A stretch of DNA of 5,988 nucleotides from the NCBI GenBank assembly GCA_910585855.1, contig CAJUGZ010000265.1:1-5988 (forward strand), written 5' to 3'. The stretch comes from an uncultured Lachnospiraceae bacterium (GTDB lineage Bacteria; Bacillota_A; Clostridia; Lachnospirales; Lachnospiraceae). A program made the position numbers and the translations under genes. Below are positions 1-5,961 of the stretch, piece by piece. Every line of letters starts with the position of its first letter. The first letter of the stretch is position 1. The notes below the pieces were generated by a model. That model did no database searches, was not told the DNA's origin, and saw only the letters and a program-made list of their open reading frames with translations.

Positions 1-66
1 TAGAACTTCTTGCTTTTTGGAAACCGGAACAGCAGGCTGCCCACCGTTTTCGAATCTGACGTCCTC
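1..66 (-). repeat. Left copy (partial) of the inverted repeat / 5' part of a structured-RNA-like element
   Basis: Read on the minus strand, this stretch matches the element that begins at 5744 on the plus strand. Position i pairs with 5810-i, giving 59 identities in 66 bases without gaps; the differences are at 12, 24, 38, 40, 41, 58 and 59. Identity stops at 66/67, so the element boundary is sharp on the operon side. On the other side the copy runs off the window, so whether the remaining part is present cannot be seen. If the right copy is an RNA read on +, this one is read on - and points away from zapA. No open reading frame explains the conservation: the + strand frame opens with a stop codon at 1-3. 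The repeat itself is certain; its nature is inferred. Confidence 0.85.
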
Positions 67-112
67 TATCATCAAATTTTAAAAGACTTATGAAGATCCT
101 CTTATAAAGTGC

Positions 113-141
113 TTGTGCTTTTTTCTGAAATTGATTATAAT
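113..141 (+). promoter_or_regulatory. Predicted sigma-A promoter of the zapA operon
   Basis: A perfect -10 hexamer TATAAT lies at 136-141, preceded by a 17-base spacer and a weak -35 hexamer TTGTGC at 113-118. The spacer is T-rich. Transcription would start near 147-149, leaving a leader of about 40 nt before zapA. It is the best promoter seen upstream of the three-gene operon, and it sits 46 bases from the end of the left repeat. Assignment is from consensus matching only. Confidence 0.65.
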
Positions 142-189
142 AAAACTTAACGAGAACAGAGGAAGAATAATGCAGGGAGAGGATATTGG

Positions 190-654
190 ATGGCACTGAA
201 GAATAATGTACAAGTGGTGATTGACGGAAAGGTATATACATTAAGTGGATATGAAGATCCGGAGTATCTGAATAAAGTGGCTGCATATATCAATGCAAAG
301 CTTTCGGAGGTACGTATGGCAGAGGGGTATAAACGTCAGAGCCGTGAAGTACAAAATATCCTGATGTACCTGAATGTAGCAGATGATTACTACAAGGCGA
401 AAAAAAATGCAGATGCAGCAAGTTTAGAATTAGAAGATCGCAATAAGGAGGTTTCTAATTTAAAACATGAATTGGTAGGATTAAAACTTCGAATGGAGGA
501 AGAAGAAAAAGAATTAGAAATGCTTCGAAAGACGGTCAGTGATCAGGAAAAGACAATTATTCGTTTAGAAGCGGAGATGACACTTACTAGAACGGCGCAA
601 AGTGAAGAAATTAAGAAAGACGGGCAGGATAAGAATGAAAATCAGGATAAATAA
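190..654 (+). CDS. zapA: Cell division protein ZapA
   Basis: ZapA is a small cytoplasmic protein that binds FtsZ and promotes bundling of its filaments in the division ring. The 154-residue product opens with the typical ZapA N-terminal globular part: the beta-hairpin NNVQVVIDGKVYTLSG at about 5-20, then the EDPEYLNKVAAYINAKL segment at about 22-38. A long helix follows; residues about 75-130 are rich in Glu, Lys and Leu with heptad-like spacing and should form a coiled coil. The last 15 residues are a charged, Asn/Lys/Asp-rich tail. Bacillus ZapA is about 85 residues and E. coli about 109, so this is a long-helix form as is common in Clostridia. The start is set by AGGGAGAGG at 174-182, 7 nt before the ATG. 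It is the first gene of the operon, followed after 65 bases by a U32 gene. Family assignment is confident; FtsZ binding is inferred from the family. Confidence 0.9.
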   Translation: MALKNNVQVVIDGKVYTLSGYEDPEYLNKVAAYINAKLSEVRMAEGYKRQSREVQNILMYLNVADDYYKAKKNADAASLELEDRNKEVSNLKHELVGLKLRMEEEEKELEMLRKTVSDQEKTIIRLEAEMTLTRTAQSEEIKKDGQDKNENQDK

Positions 655-663
655 AGATAGAAC

Positions 664-697
664 ATGTCATGTCATTCTAAAAAAGAAGACATGACAT
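664..697 (+). promoter_or_regulatory. Intergenic hairpin between zapA and the U32 gene (attenuator or weak terminator)
   Basis: A perfect 10-bp stem (664-673 with 688-697) continues, past one bulged A at 674, into a 4-bp TTCT/AGAA stem (675-678 with 684-687) closed by an A5 loop. It starts 9 nt after the zapA stop and ends 7 nt before the Shine-Dalgarno of the next gene. The 3' flank is TATTTGT rather than a U run, so it is a poor intrinsic terminator. It may instead reduce read-through, protect mRNA ends or mark a processing site, letting zapA be expressed at a different level from the genes below. The structure is visible; the role is inferred. Confidence 0.6.
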
Positions 698-719
698 TAT
701 TTGTAAGGAGGGAAACCTT

Positions 720-2978
720 ATGAATTTATATAAAAGTCAATATCATGCATCGTATGCAAAGAAAGCAGAACTGCTTGCACCTGCTGGTTCTTATGAGGCG
801 ATGACGGCTGCAGTTTCGGCAGGAGCAGATGCGGTTTATTTGGGCGGAAATTTATTTGGTGCAAGAGCCTATGCCAACAATCTAGATACAGAAGCGTTGA
901 AATCAGCAATCGATTTTGTGCATCTGCATGAAAGAAAATTGTATTTGACAGTAAATACATTGGTAAAAGAACAAGAGATGCAGGAAAAGCTGTATTCTTA
1001 TCTGCTGCCTTTTTATTGTCAGGGATTGGATGCTGTGATTGTACAAGATATTGGTGTATTTTCTTTTATAAAAAAACATTTTCCAAAACTTCCGATTCAT
1101 GCCAGTACACAGATGACTTTGACAGGAGTTTATGGTGCGAAACTATTAAAAGAAATGGGAGCGGTGCGGATTGTAACGGCACGGGAGCTTTCTTTGGATG
1201 AGATCCGAAGGATTCATGGTCAAAAAGGGTTAGAAGGATTAGAGATAGAGAGTTTTGTTCATGGAGCATTGTGTTATTGTTATTCCGGGCAGTGTTTGTT
1301 TAGCAGTATAGCAGGAGGAAGAAGCGGAAATAGAGGGCGGTGTGCACAGCCTTGCAGGCTTCCTTATCAGGTAAGTGAAAATCAAAAGAGATGGAATACA
1401 AAAGAAGAGCCTTATTTATTAAGTCCAAAGGATTTGTGCAGTATTGAACTTTTGCCGGATATTTTAGAATCTGGAGTTTTTTCTTTAAAAATTGAGGGCA
1501 GAATGAAAAAACCAGAATATACTGCAGGTGTGGTAAGTGTATATCGAAAGTATTTAGATTACTATATGGAATATGGAAGAGAAGGTTTTTTGGTGTCCGA
1601 AGAGGATAAAAGGATTTTACGGGATCTGTATCATCGAGGTGGATTTACGAAAGGATATTATAGGCAGAAAAACGGCAGAGATATGATGTTTTTTCAGGGA
1701 AGAGAGGGAGAGGCAGAAAACGAAGCAAAAAATATAGAACTTTTTAAAGAGGTTCGAAACTGTTTTTTGTCGGAAGAACCAAAAGAAGCAGTTACTGGAA
1801 TGGTTGTTGTGCGCTGCAAAGAAAAGGCATATCTTACCGTTTCAAGAAAAGGGCAGCAGGTTACTGTGGAAGGAAAGGAAGTGGATGCTGCACAAAAGCA
1901 GCCAATGACGCAGGAAAGGATTCGAAAACAAATCGAAAAAACGGGAGAAACGCCGTTTTTCTTTTCTGAACTTTTGGTTCAAACAGACGGAAACAGCTTT
2001 ATTAGTATAACGGAATTAAATGAATTGCGGAGAAAAGCATTAGAACAATTAAAAATGGTCTGTCTGCAGTCATTTTTTCGAAAAGAAGAGGGAAAAATAA
2101 AGGATGATGTTAGAGAACAGTTAAAAGAAGATAGCGTGAAAAAAGCTAGGGGAAAGAAATCATTTTATAGGATTCATGTTTATGCAGAAAAGAAAGAGTA
2201 TGTTAAAGCTGCAGCAGCATTTTCAGAGGTTTCTTGTATTTATTTAGATGCCAGTGAGTTTTCAGCAGAGGATATTCAAAACTATAAGGAACAGTTTCCA
2301 GATAAGCAGTTTTATTATATGCTGCCGCATATTTTTCGTGATACAGCACAGAATTGGCTTGAACAGGAATATAATCAGCTTTTGCAGGCAGGAGTGGATG
2401 GATTTGGAGTTAGAAATTTAGAGGAGGTTTCTTTTCTTTTAGAAAAACAGGATGCATTTTCAATTCCGATTCGGTTCGATTCCACTTTATATGGATTTAA
2501 TTTGGAAAGTATGAGGTTTTTTGAAAAAGAGTGGAAAGCAGAGCTTGTTACACTTCCTTTGGAGTTAAATAAAAGGGAATTGGTGCAGATAGCCGATCGG
2601 AAAAGTGAATTGGTGGTTTACGGATATTTGCCGATGATGGTATCGGCACAGTGTACAAGGAAAAGTTTTCAAGGATGCAGTTATAAATCAGGAGAATTGA
2701 CACTAACGGATCGCTATCACAATGAGTTTATTATAAAAAACAGATGTAAGTTTTGCTTCAATCGAATCTATAATTGTAAACCGCTTTCTCTTTTAAGTGC
2801 AAAGCAGGAAGTGGATTTGATTGCACCTTATGCGGTACGGTTAGATTTTACAATCGAATCGGTAAAAGAAGTAACAGAGATTCTTTCTAAATTTATTCAG
2901 GCATATCGGGAGGAATTATTATTTACAGAAGAGCCTTTTTTATTTACCAGAGGACATTTTCGACGGGGGATTGAGTAA
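720..2978 (+). CDS. U32 family protein, RlhA-like, with DUF3656-type middle region
   Basis: The 752-residue protein begins with the U32 barrel motif ELLAPAGSYEAMTAAVSAGA (17-36), then the HASTQMT motif (128-134). The U32 signature (E177-S195) contains C185, C187 and C192; only F194 departs from the pattern as I recall it. C208 and C212 follow in RGRCAQPC and C240 in SPKDLC; related U32 proteins use such cysteines to hold a [4Fe-4S] cluster. LKIEGRMKKPEY (257-268) is also typical. Residues about 350-500 fit a DUF3656-like insert. The C-terminal third has a second cysteine group (C645, C653, C676, C679, C686), perhaps another metal site. Although named peptidases, studied members RlhA (23S rRNA C2501 hydroxylation) and TrhP (tRNA U34 hydroxylation) modify RNA, and UbiU/V hydroxylate ubiquinone. 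The length and DUF3656 resemble RlhA, so RNA hydroxylation is the best guess; the substrate is not shown. AAGGAGGG at 705-712, 7 nt before ATG, fixes the start. The next gene begins 20 bases after the stop. Confidence 0.88.
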   Translation: MNLYKSQYHASYAKKAELLAPAGSYEAMTAAVSAGADAVYLGGNLFGARAYANNLDTEALKSAIDFVHLHERKLYLTVNTLVKEQEMQEKLYSYLLPFYCQGLDAVIVQDIGVFSFIKKHFPKLPIHASTQMTLTGVYGAKLLKEMGAVRIVTARELSLDEIRRIHGQKGLEGLEIESFVHGALCYCYSGQCLFSSIAGGRSGNRGRCAQPCRLPYQVSENQKRWNTKEEPYLLSPKDLCSIELLPDILESGVFSLKIEGRMKKPEYTAGVVSVYRKYLDYYMEYGREGFLVSEEDKRILRDLYHRGGFTKGYYRQKNGRDMMFFQGREGEAENEAKNIELFKEVRNCFLSEEPKEAVTGMVVVRCKEKAYLTVSRKGQQVTVEGKEVDAAQKQPMTQERIRKQIEKTGETPFFFSELLVQTDGNSFISITELNELRRKALEQLKMVCLQSFFRKEEGKIKDDVREQLKEDSVKKARGKKSFYRIHVYAEKKEYVKAAAAFSEVSCIYLDASEFSAEDIQNYKEQFPDKQFYYMLPHIFRDTAQNWLEQEYNQLLQAGVDGFGVRNLEEVSFLLEKQDAFSIPIRFDSTLYGFNLESMRFFEKEWKAELVTLPLELNKRELVQIADRKSELVVYGYLPMMVSAQCTRKSFQGCSYKSGELTLTDRYHNEFIIKNRCKFCFNRIYNCKPLSLLSAKQEVDLIAPYAVRLDFTIESVKEVTEILSKFIQAYREELLFTEEPFLFTRGHFRRGIE

Positions 2979-2998
2979 CAAAAGGGAGGTAGTGGAGT

Positions 2999-5737
2999 AT
3001 GGAAAATCTAATACAGGAACTTTCAAAATATTTAATCATCCTGCTGACAATGATATATACGTATTATTCTTTTGCTTATTATAGAAAGAAAAAAATAGCA
3101 GTTTTAAATATTTGTTTATTTTCTGTACATTTTCTTGGTTTTTTATCTTTATTTTTATCTACAGGAAATGAAAACCTGATTTTATTGTATGGGGCAGAAC
3201 TCGTCTATTTGATTTTATTAGAAACGTTATTTTCTATGATTTATCCAGAGGGTTCGAAATTATTTACAAGTCTTGTTTGTATGCTGATGGTGATAGGGTT
3301 TCTTATGCTGGCAAGACTTTCTAGTGTAAAGGCAAGTAAACAGTTTTTTATTCTTTTTGTCGGAACGGTTTTTATGTTTGTAATTCCGTTTATTATGAAA
3401 AAATGGAAAGCATTAAGAAAATTTGCATGGCTTTATGGTGTTGCCGGAGTGCTTTTGCTTTCTGTAGTTTTGATTTTAGCGGAAACCAGTTATGGTGCAA
3501 AACTTTCGATTGCACTGCTGGGTATTTCGTTTCAGCCTTCCGAGTTTGTAAAAATCAGCTATGTATTTTTTATTGCTGCTATGTTTGAAGTAAGAAGTGA
3601 TATAAAACAGGTGATAAAAACAGGATTTTTGGCAGCGATGCATATTTTGATTTTAGTGGCTTCTACTGATTTGGGAAGTGCGTTGATCTTTTCGTTGGTG
3701 TTTGTATTTATGGTTTATGCAGCTACAAAAAAACCAATTTATCTGTTTGGAGGATTGTTTGCAGGAGCAGGGGCTTCTTATATTGCCTATCAGATGTTTT
3801 CTCATATCCAGACTCGGGTAACGGCATGGTTAGATCCTTGGTCAGTGATTGAGAGCAAGGGATATCAGATTGCGCAGTCACTTTTTGCCATCGGAACAGG
3901 AGGATGGCTGGGAGTGGGATTAAATCAGGGATCTCCTTCACAGATTCCGGTAGTAGAAGAGGATTTTATTTTTTCGGCGATTTCTGAGGAATTGGGAGGT
4001 TTAACTGCGATCTGTGTGATTTTAATCTGTTTAGGATGTCTGCTTTTAATTCTAAATATTGCACTTCAAATGCACAGCAATTTTTACCGCTATATGGCAC
4101 TTGGGCTTGCCTGTGAGTATGGAATACAGGTATTTTTAACGATTGGAGGAGCAATGAAGCTGATTCCTTCTACCGGAGTAACCATTCCGTTTGTCAGTTA
4201 TGGAGGAAGTTCGATGTTAAGTTCCTTGGTGATGTATGGAATTATACAGGGGCTTTATATTTCGGAAGCAGATACTCGTATGCAAAAAAAAGAGGAGAGC
4301 AGTATAGAAAATAAGGCGGCAGGAAATCGGGAATTGTATTTGGTAATGTATCTGTTTACAGGACTGTTTGTTTTAATGCCATGTTATCTTGGGTATTTTC
4401 TTTTTACAGAAAGCAGGGAAATTATTAACAATCCTTATAATTTAAGACAGGAAAATTTTGCAAAAAAGGTGATTCGTGGTACAATCTATACGGCAGATAA
4501 TCGAGTAATAGCAGAAACACAGAAAAAAGAGGACGGAACGGAAATAAGAGTATATCCGTTTGGAAATTTGTTTTCCCATGTGGCAGGGTATTCTCAGAGT
4601 GGTAAAGACGGGTTAGAAAAAGTTTATAATTTTCAGCTTTTGACCTCGGATCTTCCTGTCTATGAAAAGATTGCCAATAAGCTGAAAGAAGAAAAGGATG
4701 AAGGAAATCGGTTGATAACAACTTTAAATTATACACTTCAGACAGCGGCTTTTGAGGCGTTGGAAGGAGAAACGGGAGCAGTTGTGGTGATAGAACCGGC
4801 TACTGGGAAAATTCTTGCTATGGTTTCAAAACCAGATTATGATCCCAATCAAATCGAGGAAATCTGGGAATCTCTTTCAAACGAAGAAGAAAAACATCAG
4901 AGTTATCTGTTAAATCGTGCGACACAGGGACGCTATCCGCCCGGATCTACTTTTAAGATTTTAACAGCATTAGAGTATCTAAGGGAGTATCCCGAAGAAA
5001 TTTCTAAATTTTCTTATGACTGCAAGGGCTTTTACTGGTATCAAAAAGATCAGAAAGGTGCAATCCAATGTTATCATCAAAATGCTCACGGAATACTTTC
5101 TTTTGAAATGGCATTTGCGAAGTCTTGCAATGGAGCGTTTGCTGATATTGGTTCAGAACTTTCGCCAGAACGTTTTACTGCTCTTTGTGAAGATTTTTTA
5201 TTTAATCAGGATTTGCCGTTTCCTTTGTCTTATGTATCGAGTCGGTTTCATATGACAGAGGAGTCATCGTCATGGGAAATTTTACAGACGGTAATCGGGC
5301 AGGGTACAGTGGAGATGACACCGCTTCATTTGGCTATGGTGGTATCTGCTGTTGCAAATGACGGAGTGATGAGGAAACCTTATCTGGCAGATGCCATTAC
5401 GGATGCACATGGAAATTTGGTGAAAAAATATCAGCCGCAGGATTATAGTGTGCCAATGACCAAAGAAGAGGCACAGCAGATAACAGAATGGATGACATTG
5501 TGTGTAACAGAGGGAACAGGGTATCGTGCTGCTTTAGATAATTATCAGGTAGCAGGAAAAACAGGTACGGCAGAATGGAATCCAGAAAAGGAGGCACATT
5601 CTTGGTTTGTCGGATTTGTGCCGGCAGAAGCACCGGAGATTGTGGTAAGTGTAATTGTAGAGGAAGGAGGAGCTGGAGGAAATAAGGCGGCTTTGATTGC
5701 AGAGAAGGTATTTGAGGCGTGGGAGTTTTTGAAATAG
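2999..5737 (+). CDS. SEDS (FtsW/RodA/SpoVE family) glycosyltransferase fused to a penicillin-binding transpeptidase
   Basis: One 912-residue frame holds both halves of a peptidoglycan synthase. Residues 1-421 are a polytopic SEDS protein with about three extra N-terminal membrane helices (near 10-28, 33-54, 59-80). Its motifs are QPSEFVK (179-185), AWLDPW (276-281) with D279 at the position of the catalytic Asp, QSLFAIGTGGWLGVGL (293-308), EEDFIFSAISEELG (320-333) and STGVTIPFVSYGGSS (391-405). A charged linker (422-445) leads to one more helix (446-469), which puts the rest outside the membrane. The PBP part starts with NPYNLRQ (478-484) and RGTIYT, and has all transpeptidase motifs: S650-TF-K653, S709-C-N711 and K854-T-G-T857. 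It lacks the large pedestal of classical class B PBPs and resembles short PbpA-type enzymes. SEDS proteins polymerise lipid II and the partner PBP crosslinks; they are usually two proteins. AGGGAGG at 2983-2989, 9 nt before ATG, supports the start. Whether it serves septum, elongation or spore wall cannot be told. The junction is unusual (see 4284-4314). Confidence 0.92.
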   Translation: MENLIQELSKYLIILLTMIYTYYSFAYYRKKKIAVLNICLFSVHFLGFLSLFLSTGNENLILLYGAELVYLILLETLFSMIYPEGSKLFTSLVCMLMVIGFLMLARLSSVKASKQFFILFVGTVFMFVIPFIMKKWKALRKFAWLYGVAGVLLLSVVLILAETSYGAKLSIALLGISFQPSEFVKISYVFFIAAMFEVRSDIKQVIKTGFLAAMHILILVASTDLGSALIFSLVFVFMVYAATKKPIYLFGGLFAGAGASYIAYQMFSHIQTRVTAWLDPWSVIESKGYQIAQSLFAIGTGGWLGVGLNQGSPSQIPVVEEDFIFSAISEELGGLTAICVILICLGCLLLILNIALQMHSNFYRYMALGLACEYGIQVFLTIGGAMKLIPSTGVTIPFVSYGGSSMLSSLVMYGIIQGLYISEADTRMQKKEESSIENKAAGNRELYLVMYLFTGLFVLMPCYLGYFLFTESREIINNPYNLRQENFAKKVIRGTIYTADNRVIAETQKKEDGTEIRVYPFGNLFSHVAGYSQSGKDGLEKVYNFQLLTSDLPVYEKIANKLKEEKDEGNRLITTLNYTLQTAAFEALEGETGAVVVIEPATGKILAMVSKPDYDPNQIEEIWESLSNEEEKHQSYLLNRATQGRYPPGSTFKILTALEYLREYPEEISKFSYDCKGFYWYQKDQKGAIQCYHQNAHGILSFEMAFAKSCNGAFADIGSELSPERFTALCEDFLFNQDLPFPLSYVSSRFHMTEESSSWEILQTVIGQGTVEMTPLHLAMVVSAVANDGVMRKPYLADAITDAHGNLVKKYQPQDYSVPMTKEEAQQITEWMTLCVTEGTGYRAALDNYQVAGKTGTAEWNPEKEAHSWFVGFVPAEAPEIVVSVIVEEGGAGGNKAALIAEKVFEAWEFLK
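4284..4314 (+). other. A8 slippery tract, internal Shine-Dalgarno and out-of-frame stops at the SEDS/PBP junction
   Basis: Eight A residues (4284-4291) lie in the linker codons. In the reading frame they form the heptamer A AAA AAA (4285-4291), the X XXY YYZ layout used in -1 frameshifting. A -1 shift adds seven codons (RGEQYRK) and stops at TAA 4312-4314, giving a free SEDS protein of about 438 residues. A +1 shift meets TAG at 4305-4307. A Shine-Dalgarno-like GAGGAG (4292-4297) stands 6 nt before the in-frame ATA codon for I436 (4304-4306), just where a separate PBP gene would be expected to start. This can be a fusion scar, a recoding site, or a homopolymer error. The bases are plain; the function is not proven. 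Confidence 0.5.
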
Positions 5738-5740
5738 AAA
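5712..5740 (+). promoter_or_regulatory. Weak candidate promoter for the downstream structured-RNA element
   Basis: TTGAGG (5712-5717) and TAGAAA (5735-5740) are each 4/6 matches to the sigma-A hexamers with a 17-base spacer. The -10 overlaps the stop codon of the SEDS-PBP gene. A start about 7 nt further on would fall at 5747-5748, close to the sharp repeat boundary at 5744. This agreement is its main support. Two 4/6 hexamers are expected by chance fairly often, and the corresponding place upstream of the left copy shows no convincing counterpart. Confidence 0.25.
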
Positions 5741-5743
5741 TAG

Positions 5744-5809
5744 GAGGACGCTAGATTCGAAAACGGTGAACCGCCTGCTGTTCCGATTTCCAAAAAGTAA
5801 GAAGTTCTA
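5744..5809 (+). repeat. Right copy of the 66-bp inverted repeat
   Basis: This copy is complete and is the inverse of 1-66 (59/66 identical, no gaps). It begins 6 nt after the SEDS-PBP stop codon, with SD-like GGAGG at its upstream edge but no start codon at a usable distance. With the left copy it brackets the whole operon in opposite orientations, with an inner interval of about 5.7 kb. No terminal duplication or transposase is visible. Confidence 0.85.
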
Positions 5810-5933
5810 GACTTCTGCCGTTCTATTTTTCTGACCGGACAGACCGGAGCGCAATTCGCCCGCATGGCAGCCAGAACGAAATTGGCGTTTCAGATGATTC
5901 TATCTGCCATAAAACAATCGCTTCCTTAAACAT

Positions 5934-5961
5934 ATGCGGGCTAAACACGCTCCTTTTTTTT
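5934..5961 (+). terminator. 3' end of the structured element, closing stem strands followed by T8
   Basis: The 3' strands ATGCGGGC (5934-5941) and CGCTCC (5948-5953) pair with 5858-5865 and 5846-5851, and are followed at once by eight T residues (5954-5961). This has the stem-plus-U-run form of an intrinsic terminator, though the enclosed domain (about 108 nt) is far larger than usual. It is also the first plausible transcription end after the SEDS-PBP gene, so it may serve the operon as well. Confidence 0.4.

Larger units (their letters stand above)
5743..5961 (+). ncRNA. Putative structured RNA of about 220 nt, family not recognised
   Basis: The region after the operon has no credible gene but dense pairing. 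The 5' part (5744-5809) is the repeat shared with the left window edge. It can form a hairpin 5764-5765 + 5768-5771 with 5780-5783 + 5784-5785; the other copy changes two A-U pairs here to G-U. A hairpin AGAAGT/ACTTCT (5800-5805 with 5811-5816, loop TCTAG) follows. The 3' part is a closed domain: GGAGCG 5846-5851 with 5948-5953, GCCCGCAT 5858-5865 with 5934-5941, then immediately GGCAG 5866-5870 with 5904-5908, and inside it a short CCAG/TTGG hairpin (5871-5874 with 5882-5885). T8 follows at 5954-5961, which is why + is preferred: a 3' terminator fits this strand, whereas on - the T run would be leading A's. It could instead be a dispersed DNA repeat, or an untranslated tail of the operon. I cannot assign an RNA family. 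Confidence 0.5.

Noticed and set aside
1..90. End of an upstream protein gene
   Set aside because: In the frame that reads NFLLFGNRNSR the first codon is already a stop (TAG at 1-3), and the conserved bases end at 66 while that frame continues to 90. The repeat explains the similarity better.
4425..4736. Minus-strand frame of 103 codons inside the SEDS-PBP gene
   Set aside because: It is fully antisense to a gene with clear catalytic motifs, and no family features are visible in it. The same applies to the other antisense frames within the three genes.
1..5810. Composite transposon bounded by the inverted repeats
   Set aside because: The repeats are inverted and bracket the operon, but there is no transposase, no visible target duplication, and the cargo is ordinary core division and cell-wall genes in an expected order.
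5835..5847. CCGG-ACAGA-CCGG mini hairpin
   Set aside because: CCGG is self-complementary, so the pairing is easy to get by chance, and it competes with the better GGAGCG closing stem at 5846-5851.
5545..5865. Open frame of 106 codons on the minus strand (starting MRANCAPVCPVRK)
   Set aside because: It runs antisense through the structured element and 190 bases into the SEDS-PBP gene, has no clear ribosome binding site, and its composition (runs of Ser, Pro, Ala) is that of a shadow frame. Resemblance to peptides elsewhere is better explained by conservation of the repeat.
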